In this document: one piece after another, positions 57,449-64,000 of the stretch
Layout of the letters: the number at the start of each line of letters is the position of its first letter
Numbering within the stretch: the stretch's first letter is position 1
Assembly: GCA_039583875.1 (NCBI GenBank)
Contig: CM077166.1
Span: 94,334,094 to 94,398,093, forward strand
Reading direction: 5' to 3'
Length of the DNA: 64,000 nt
Source of the DNA: Platanthera guangdongensis
Taxonomy: Eukaryota; Streptophyta; Magnoliopsida; Asparagales; Orchidaceae
Notes under the pieces: generated by a model
Databases searched by the model: none
What the model was told of the DNA's origin: nothing
The model's input: the letters and a program-made list of their open reading frames with translations, nothing else
Program-made: the position numbers and the translations under genes

Positions 57449-58525
57449 ATGTGGAGGATGAAGGCCGTCTGGGGCCGATCAACGTCCCAGTGGAATGCTT
57501 TGATGCAGATGATGAGGGAGTTCTGGGACGCCTCTTCTTCTTCATCCATGGTGGAGCAGGGACCGAGTCCACTCGGAAATCTTCAATTTCAAGGGTCACC
57601 CAGGCGGAGGTGGCCTCTTCTTCCGTTGCTCCCCCAAGAGAAGTCGTCACTTTTGGTCCGGAAGATCTGCCTCAAACAGCCAATCCATTTGACGATGCTG
57701 TTGTGATCAAGGCTGTGCTGGGGACTTCACAGTGGACAGAATTCTTGTTGATACGGGCAGTTCAGTCAACCTCCTCTTCAAGTCTACCTTCGAGGCCCTG
57801 AGGACCGGAAAGCCTCTGCTTTCCACTGAGGGGCCGCTCTATGGATTCTCAGGAGAGAGGAAAGAGGTGGAGGGCAGCGTCACCTTGCCAGTAAAGCTTG
57901 GAGGGGCAACAAAGCAGATACAGTTCATAGTGGTCGACGCCCCCAGCAGCTATCATGCCATCTTCGGCAGGCCCCTGCTGAACAAGTACCAAGCAGTAAT
58001 TTCCACTTATCACCTCGCCATCAAGTTCTTTGCCGATGGGAGGATGTGCCGGGTCAGGAGCGACCCAAGGAGAGCAAGGGAGTGCTACGTTCGCACTGTC
58101 AACATGGTTGAAGCTTCCCTTGCTCCAGCAGAGGCTGCAGAAGCCCCTTCCAGTTCGAAAGTTGCTGCTGATGAAGGTGCTCACCTGGAACCTGCCCAGG
58201 TGACGCAAGGAGTCCCCATTGCTGAAGGGGAGGAGAGGAAACTCTCCATCAACTCGGAGCTTCCTGAAGATCAAAAGGCTGAGTTGATTTCCTGCCTGCT
58301 GAAGAACCTGGATGTCTTTGCCTGGTCAGCAGAAGACATGCCGGGGGTGGATCCTGATGTAGCTTGCCACCATCTGAATGTTGATCCCAGCTGCAAGCCC
58401 ATCCAACAGAAGAAGAGGGACGTGGCAACAAAGCTTGCAGAGCCAATAAGGGAGGAGGTTGCAAAACTCCTCAAGGCGAATTTTATTAAAGAAGTGCAAT
58501 ACCCACCTGGATTTCAAATGTTGTA
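57449..58525 (+). pseudogene. pol: Element D protease and RT N-terminus
   Basis: The protease active site ILVDTGSSVNLLF lies at 57735-57773. YHAIFGRPLLNKYQAVISTYHL is the conserved end. A linker (SINSELPEDQKAELISCLL, FAWSAEDMPGVDP) leads to the RT start (VAKLLKANFIKEVQYP). One-base losses near 57722 and 58504 shift the frame at the two ends. The aspartate of the active site is intact. Confidence 0.86.
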
Positions 58526-59232
58526 ATGGTTAAAAAACCAGGGGGAAAGTGGCGAATGTGTGTAGACTTTACAAAACTTAATAAAGCATGTCCTAAAGAT
58601 TGCTACCCCCTGCCTCGGATAGATTCTTTAGTTGATTCCGCGGTAGGATACTCTTGCATGAGTTTTTTAGATGCGTTTTCTGGTTATCACCAGATAAGAA
58701 TGCATAAGCCCGACGTTCCTCACACGTCGTTCATAACTAACGATGGATGCTATTGCTATCTTGTCATGCCCTTTGGGCTTAAGAATGCTGGCGCGACCTA
58801 TCAACGGATGATGGACCGTGTGTTTAACCATCAAAAAGGAAGAAACCTAGAAGTGTATGTAGACGATCTTTTGATTAAAGTAAATCGTTTTCGCTGCACT
58901 TGCTAGATCTAGCAGAGACGTTCGCTACTCTGCGTAGATACAAGATGAAACTCAATCCTTTGAAGTGTACTTTTGGAGCGAGTAAGGGGAAGTTTCTTGG
59001 TCATCTCCTTACTCCGGAGGGACTTGCCCCCAATCCCGACAAGGTAAAAGCTATTCTTGAAATGCCTACCCCTCGTTCACCGAAGGAAGTTCAGCAGTTA
59101 GGGGGAAGGCTGGCAGGTCTTGCAAGATTCCTCTCTCGGGTTGGAGATAGGAGTGCCCCCTTTTTCAAACTCTCCGCGGTGCATCCAAGTTTGAGTGGAC
59201 AGAAGAGTGCTCTCATGCTTTTGAGCAGTTAA
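58526..59232 (+). pseudogene. pol: Element D reverse transcriptase
   Basis: KKPGGKWRMCVDFTKLNKAC, FLDAFSGYHQIRM, MPFGLKNAGATYQRMMDRVF and the catalytic YVDDLLIK (about 58855-58880) are typical of Tat RT. MKLNPLKCTFG and FLGHLLTPEGLAPNPDKV follow in another frame after a one-base loss near 58877 next to an A run. The catalytic aspartates are present. Confidence 0.9.
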
Positions 59233-59660
59233 AGATGCAGCTCACCTCATCGCCTCTGCTTCAGAGTCCCGGCCAGGAGAGGTTCTTTTCTTGTATCTAG
59301 GGGTTGGCCCTGAGGCCGTCAGCTCCGTTCTCCTTCGGGAAGAAGGCAGAAAGCAGTTTCCAATCTACTATGTCAGCCATATCTTGAAGAGTGCTGAAAC
59401 GCGGTATCCGATCTTGGAAAGTTAGCCTTGGCACTGGTCATGTCAGCTCGCAGGCTCCGTCCATACTTCCAAGCACATTCAGTCCAAGTCATCACCGATC
59501 AACCTTTGAAGGGTGTGTTGGAAAGGCCCGAGCATTCCGGCAGGCTAGCTAAGTGGGCAATAGAGCTAAGTGAATTTGAAATTTCTTATGTGCCCAAGAC
59601 AGCCATCAAAGCTCAAGTCCTAGCAGATTTTCTGATTGACATGCCAGAGTCCAGTTCTGA
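59233..59660 (+). pseudogene. pol: Element D first RNase H
   Basis: The first RNase H begins around 59175 after a frame change, with further changes near 59282 and 59424. From 59428 it reads MSARRLRPYFQAHSVQVITD, LAKWAIELSEFEISY and AQVLADFLIDM. This is the usual RT-linked RNase H followed by the tether. The DFTK-like first catalytic residues are not clearly kept, as is common in this group. Confidence 0.78.
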
Positions 59661-60130
59661 TCAGGCAGAAAGGTCACCTTTGGCTTGGACCATCTATGTT
59701 GATGGTGCCTCAGGCAGAAGTTCTTCTGGAGCAGGAGTGGTCCTTATCAATCCAAATGGAATCAAGCTAGAGCAGGCCATCAAGTTCTACTTTCCAGTAA
59801 CAACAACCAGGCCGAATATGAATCTCTGCTAGCAGGCTTGAGGCTCGCGAGGGAATTAGGGATCGATCATGTTCACATCAAAACTGATTCTCTTGTAATG
59901 GCGTCGCAAGTCCTTGGCAACTTTGAAGCAAGGGAGCCAGTCTTGAAAAAGTATCTAGCTCTTGTGAAAATAGAAATCGGCAGGTTTAAAAGCTTCACCA
60001 TCGAACATATTCCTAGAACAGAGAATGAGGAGGCCGATTTTCTCTCTAAGCATGGGATACCTTCAGGAGGCACAACTTCCGAGCTCTTCCGCCCGGCAGT
60101 GGTGGAAGGAGATCTGATGCAAGTCGACCA
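59661..60130 (+). pseudogene. pol: Element D second (archaeal-type) RNase H
   Basis: TIYVDGASGRSSSGAGVVL carries the first Asp. NNQAEYESLLAG (about 59800-59837) carries the Glu in another frame after a one-base loss. KTDSLVMASQV carries the next Asp and NEEADFLSK the last. The presence of this additional RNase H after the usual one is diagnostic for Tat-type plant elements. All four catalytic acidic residues are readable. Confidence 0.88.
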
Positions 60131-61391
60131 GCGAGTCTCTTGGATGGACCCGTTCATCCTTATCTATCAACAGGAAATTATCATCATACAGTTAGAGACA
60201 AGAAGAAGTTCAGAATAAAAGCAGCTCACTACTTTCTAGTGGCGGGAATCCTTTATAGAAAGACCTTCCTCTCAACCATGGCCCGATGTGTTTCAGAAGA
60301 AGAAGCTCACACCATTTTGCAAGAAGTTCATTCAGGAGAGTGTGGAAGTCACTCTGGAGCAAGAACTCTTGAAAGACGAGTCCTACGGCAAGGGTATTTC
60401 TGGCCCACAATGAAGAAAGACTCAGAGATCTGTGCCAGAAGGTGTGTTCAATGCCAGAAGTTTGCTCCGCTTCAGCACCAAGCAGCTCAGTCCCTCAGGT
60501 CGATTGCAACTCCTTGGCCCTTTGCGGTTTGGGGAATGGATCTCATTGGTCCTTTTCCCTTGGCAAGCGGGCAACGGCGTTTTATCATCGTAATGATCGA
60601 CTATTTCAGCAAGTGGATCGAAGCCAAGGCATTGGCCAAGACAACGACTCAGATCGTCAAGAACTTCATTTGGGGAGAAATTGTATGTCGGCACGGGATA
60701 CCAATGGCAATAATCACTGACAATGGGCCACAGTTCAACAACTCAGAGATGATAGATTTTTGCAGGCAGATCGGAACAGAGCTGCGTTTTGCATCAGTTC
60801 ATCATCCCCGAAGCAATGGCCAGGTGGAAGCTGCCAACAAGCAGATCCTCAACTTGCTCAAGAAGAAAGTGCAGAATCTCAAGGGCAGTTGGGCCGATCA
60901 GCTTCCATCAGTCCTCTGGTCCCTTAGAACAACGCCATCATCCGCAACCGGGGAGACTCCTTTCAAACTCTCTCATGGCTCAGAGGCACTCATCCCGATT
61001 GATTTGAAGTCCCATCACCCAGAGTGCTGCTTGCAAGAGAAGGTGTTGATGATTGGGCTGAGTTGAATAATGAGGAGATGAGGTTCAGCTTGGAACACAT
61101 CGAGGAGGTCAGAGATCAAGCGGCTGTAAGGCAGGAAGAGGTCAAAAGGAGGATGGCCCGTTATTTCGATCAGAATATAAGGATCAAACACTTCCAAGTG
61201 GGAGATCTAGTTCTAAAGAAGGTCGATGCTGCTGCAAGAGCTGGTTCAGTTGGAAAGCTTAATCCAAATTGGGCCGGCCCTTTTGTCGTCAAAGAACATT
61301 AAAGAGCGGCGCTTATCGCTTGCAGACGTACGAAGGAGAGGATATACCACACACGTGGAGTGGGGATGACCTCAAGCGGTTCTATTCTTAA
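60131..61391 (+). pseudogene. pol: Element D integrase
   Basis: Zinc domain: H near GECGSHSGART and CVQCQKFAP. Core: WGMDLIGPF (Asp), IITDNGPQFNN (Asp), SNGQVEAANKQIL (Glu). The C-terminal part has VGDLVLKKVDAAAR and NWAGPFVVKE, then ends in another frame with GDDLKRFYS and a TAA at 61389-61391. One-base losses near 60150, 61003 and 61295 break the frame. There is no chromodomain, as expected for Tat. It would insert the cDNA into chromosomes. Confidence 0.88.
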
Positions 61392-61876
61392 AACCCTCCT
61401 ACTTTCTGTATTCTCTTCAAAAATTGTTATGAATAGAAACTGCTTGCTAACACTTCTTCGAGTGTTTTGTTGTAATCATAACAGATAAGGCGCTAAGAGA
61501 GATTTCAAAAACGGTTCTACACCCGAACCCCTTCTTTCTTTCTTATGCTTTCTTTGCAAATACATTTTCTTAATCAAAGAATCCGTACTACACCTTTTTC
61601 TAGTGTTTTCTCTCACTCCCAAAGACCTATAACGGTTCCCTGATACCAGGAGACATCGCCGAGTTCAGCTAGACCTCCCCTAGAGCCGTTGTCATTAGCG
61701 TAACACCACGAAGACCACGTGTTGCGAGGAGATTTCGCACCGTGTAGTGGGAGCTTGCAGGCTCTAGCGCGGTTGGATTCTGGACTTCGGATCCCGGTAG
61801 GTACCTGACCCCACCTTTGCATTATGGAGGGCAAGGTGGGTGTAAAGCTCTACCACGCCGCCGCTTTAGGGATATT

Positions 61877-61952
61877 GTTACAACTTCGATGATCGCGTGA
61901 GGAAAGTATGCCGTTCCGGCTCACCTGCCCGCGGGTCATCTTAGCTTGTAAC
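61877..61952 (+). ncRNA. Structured hairpin unit 1
   Basis: Outer arms GTTACAA/TTGTAAC, inner hairpin GCCG-TTC-CGGC, conserved strands GTGAGGAAAGTATGCC and CTCACCTGCCC. Confidence 0.55.
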
Positions 61953-62088
61953 TCTCGAACACTCCATGGTACCCTCAAGCAGTGCCTGCGGGAGACCCAC
62001 AGCTTAGACTGTACTCGAGGCAAGAGGGCAGGGAACCGTTCCGCCAAGTGAGCATCTTGCTCTTCGCAGGGAATTCTTTGGGTTGATT

Positions 62089-62158
62089 CTATAGCTTGTA
62101 GCCCGGTGAGGAAAGTATGCCGCTCAGGCTCACCTGCCCACCTGGTCGCAAGTTATAG
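62089..62158 (+). ncRNA. Structured hairpin unit 2
   Basis: Outer arms CTATAGCTTG/CAAGTTATAG pair with one G-U. Middle stem GGTGAG/CTCACC, inner hairpin GCC-GCTCA-GGC. The conserved strands are the same as in unit 1. Confidence 0.55.
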
Positions 62159-62173
62159 GTCATTCTGTTTTTT

Positions 62174-63018
62174 TAGCGGACTGCTTTTCTCTGTCCGCAG
62201 AGTCCGCTTTTTGGGTTGATTCTATAGCTTGTAGCCCGGTGAGGAAAGTATGCCGCTCAGGCTCACCTGCCCACCTGGTCGCAAGCTATAGATCATTTCT
62301 ATTATGAGCGGATTGTTTTCTGTATCCGCTCAGTCCGCAGGGTACATATTCAAGTTTTATTTTCCTGTTATAAGCGGATTGGTTTCTATATCCGCTCAGT
62401 CCGCAGAATTATAAGTTTCGATCACTTCTATTGTGAGCGGATTGGTTTTCTGTATCCGCTCAGTCCGTAGAATGATTCTCGCATTATTTGATAAATTCAT
62501 CAATGAGCTTTTATATTATGTGCGGTCTGGCTTGCGGACTACAGCTATAACTAAGTACCCCAGGCATTATTATCAGCTGGCTGTTCTCTGAAGCGGATGA
62601 TGAATGAGTTGATGTCTAAATACTTTAATCAACAAGGTTCACTGTAAATAATATATCATGCGGACTGCAAGAGAACTCGACAGAGTCCGCCTGAGTTTCT
62701 TGGTCCAAAGTGGAACAATATTCTCTAATCAGCAAGATTCATTATAAATGACATATATCGTGCGGACTTCAATTGGAGCTAAACAGCGTCCGCCTGCTAT
62801 TGTTTTTCTTCTAAAGGCAAACAGCAATTATTTCTAATCAGCAAGTTAAAAAGCCCAAGTTTATTAGCATGACATGCGGACTGCTAAATATCGGTGCGGT
62901 GAGCGTGGAAAAAGAGCATTGCAGAAAGCACACATGACAAAAAATATCCTTTCTATTTCTTCAAAAAATTTTACATCATTCAAAATGTTCGGCGGACTGC
63001 AATCTTGCGTCCGCCACT
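62174..63018. repeat. GCGGAC inverted-repeat series
   Basis: Short dyads are spaced through this stretch: AGCGGACT/AGTCCGCT at 62174-62209, GAGCGGAT/ATCCGCTC near 62306-62333, then near 62363-62397 and 62433-62462. GCGGACT/AGTCCGC lies near 62660-62692, and GGCGGACTGC...GCGTCCGCC at 62992-63018. Confidence 0.75.
62222..62291 (+). ncRNA. Structured hairpin unit 3
   Basis: Like unit 2, but the outer arms CTATAGCTTG/CAAGCTATAG pair perfectly. It may be a recent tandem duplicate of unit 2. Confidence 0.55.
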
Positions 63019-63537
63019 TTTTACAAGTAAAATTACAAAATGTATACATATGCATTGATCATCAGTCAGTCCGCTGTCTCTTCTCAGCAGGTGCAGGGCT
63101 GTCACCAATGATGTCGACATCTGGAGAGTAGCCCCCGAGCTGCTCCCACTGCTACCTGACCCTGAACTAGTGGCGGACCCGCTATGCGAGCTGCCAGTAT
63201 CAGAGGAAGAAGCAGAAGAGCCGGACTCGGCGGACAGACCCTCTCCTCGCCGGCTTGATTCGGCATTGTCCGCAGGGACTTGCTCTTCACCTTGAGAGCC
63301 TCCGTCTTCTTCTTCGTCTTCATCATCTTCCTCGACAACCTCTTTTCCTTTTTTGGCTCTTTCCATCGCCGCGACCTGAGGGGCCAGCTCAGGAAAGATC
63401 TCCAGGAAGGGGACGCCGCTCACTCCTTCCTTCATGAGGCCGTCGCAGGCAAGCCGCTCAACAGCAACCTCAACTGTCTCCATCACAAAAGGGAGCGTGG
63501 CGGCCCGGAATTTAGTGTTCTCCAAATCATAGGCGAC
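62980..63537 (-). CDS. Element D antisense ORF, last exon
   Basis: The exon starts with VAYDLENTKFRAATLPFVME after a CAG acceptor and ends at a stop at 62980-62982. It has an acidic run (EEDDEDEEEDGG), then a serine/glycine low-complexity stretch. The first part continues the helical region of the previous exon in the same phase. The protein resembles the extra antisense ORF products reported for Tat-type elements, whose function is not established. It is transcribed against gag-pol if expressed. Confidence 0.65.
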   Translation of the reverse strand, partial: VAYDLENTKFRAATLPFVMETVEVAVERLACDGLMKEGVSGVPFLEIFPELAPQVAAMERAKKGKEVVEEDDEDEEEDGGSQGEEQVPADNAESSRRGEGLSAESGSSASSSDTGSSHSGSATSSGSGSSGSSSGATLQMSTSLVTALHLLRRDSGLTDDQCICIHFVILLVKSGGRKIAVRRTF

Positions 63538-63611
63538 CTGCAAAAGCAAGATTGCAAACTCAGACAGATCGCGGCGAATAGCAAATCCAGATCGCGGCGA
63601 ATTCAACTCAC
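63538..63611 (-). other. Intron in the antisense ORF (74 bp)
   Basis: The minus strand has GCG then GTGAGT at the donor and TTGCTTTTGCAG at the acceptor, with a pyrimidine-rich end. Joining at these sites keeps phase 0 and joins two charged helical segments. Unspliced, the frame hits a TGA five bases into the intron. Confidence 0.65.
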
Positions 63612-64000
63612 CGCCAGCTCCTCTCTTTGCCGGGCATTCCTTTCTCCCAGCCGCGCGTTCCTTTCCCTCAGCGCTTCATTATCTTTCTGAAGCTGTTCAT
63701 TTTTCCTCAACATGTCTCTGGCCAGTGTGGCAACATAATGATTTGTCACCGCGCTGTTCGCAGAGGCCTGAGAGGCCAGCAGAGGGAGGTCGGCGGCGGG
63801 CACCTTCTTCAGTTCGCTCAAGTTGCGCTTTCCGTAGAGAGTGGAGAGCGCAACATGGGCGTGGCGCGTTATCCGCGGACTCCTCCACGAGGGAAGTGCG
63901 GTGGATAAGCGGACATGCTTCTCCTTGCTGTGCCAATGGACCATAGGGTTCCCCCTAAGGTCCCTCTGGCTGATGCCAAAGCCGGACATGGAGAAGCTTT
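63612..64000 (-). CDS. Element D antisense ORF, upstream exon (continues beyond the window)
   Basis: The frame is open from the window edge. An ATG lies at 63987-63989, but codons upstream of it stay open, so the start is probably outside. It contains HVALSTLYGKRNLSELKKVP and a strongly charged coiled-coil stretch (LRKNEQLQKDNEALRERNAR) that leads into the intron. Such proteins in Tat elements are often annotated as putative gypsy-type transposon proteins. I have no functional evidence. Confidence 0.65.

Larger units (their letters stand above)
61392..62979 (+). other. Element D 3' untranslated region
   Basis: No sense-strand gene. It contains three structured hairpin units (61877-61952, 62089-62158, 62222-62291), followed by a series of AGCGGAT/ATCCGCT and GCGGACT/AGTCCGC inverted repeats up to about 63018. 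The stretch 61392-61876 is otherwise unstructured to my eye. Confidence 0.75.
55116..64000 (+). mobile_element. Element D: Tat-type Ty3 retrotransposon, 5' part and most of the internal region
   Basis: 5' LTR, gag, protease, RT, RNase H, a second RNase H, integrase, a long 3' untranslated region and an antisense ORF are seen in this order. The second, archaeal-type RNase H and the antisense ORF point to the plant Tat group (Retand/Ogre-like). The 3' LTR lies beyond the window. The five bases before the LTR are AGGTG, the presumed TSD. Confidence 0.9.

Noticed and set aside
62100..62150. GAGGAAAGT in the hairpin units resembles a conserved stretch of RNase P RNA
   Set aside because: Only about nine bases agree. 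The rest of the fold, size and context do not fit.

Overview
This window is intergenic nuclear DNA of a flowering plant, probably one with a large repeat-rich genome. It is filled almost end to end by nested and decayed LTR retrotransposons. I found no host protein gene, tRNA, rRNA or CRISPR array. The evidence is Ty3-type gag-pol reading frames with plant-type domain orders, long LTRs (0.7 to 4.2 kb), tRNA primer-binding sites, and 5-bp target-site duplications (TSDs). Species cannot be read from the sequence. Element letters are mine.

Layout: A (1-3873, minus) is a chromovirus-like Ty3 element, cut by the LTR of B (3874-6161, plus). B keeps its primer site and a broken gag (to 7328) that ends at a Tat-type LTR (7329-8079). 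C (8188-15793, plus) is a decayed chromovirus with a 3.1-kb 3' LTR. E1 (15794-19532, minus) and E2 (51388-55115, plus) are two copies of an Athila-like family that carry a two-zinc-knuckle ORF and no pol. H (19533-21498, plus) is a chromovirus fragment interrupted by the 3' LTR of G (21499-23493 plus 35658-36030, minus). Inside that LTR sits F (23494-35652, minus), a complete element with matching TSDs. The 5' LTR of F holds a solo LTR (32598-34193) with its own TSDs. G pol follows (36060-37895), then an Athila-like LTR K (about 37900-40746, minus), LTR J (40747-43000, plus), and the 3' part of a Tat element (43001-45704). A tandem satellite (45705-47269) comes next, then LTR I (47270-51387, minus) with a second solo LTR inside (48621-50570), then E2. 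D (55116 to beyond 64000, plus) is a Tat element with a dual RNase H and an antisense, intron-containing ORF.

How the parts relate: A, B, G, H and I look like one family (LTR about 2.3 kb). C, J and F are related chromoviruses with a chromodomain-like integrase tail in C and F. The Tat LTRs at 7.3, 45.0 and 55.1 kb are one family. Most coding regions are broken by nonsense codons. D is different: its pol is open except for a run of one-base losses, all in the same direction.

The most interesting signals are a repeated hairpin element with covarying stems in the 3' region of the Tat elements (five full units), the E family with its conserved zinc-knuckle protein, the spliced antisense gene of D, the approximately 82-bp satellite, and the short palindromic motifs that fill LTRs of otherwise unrelated families.
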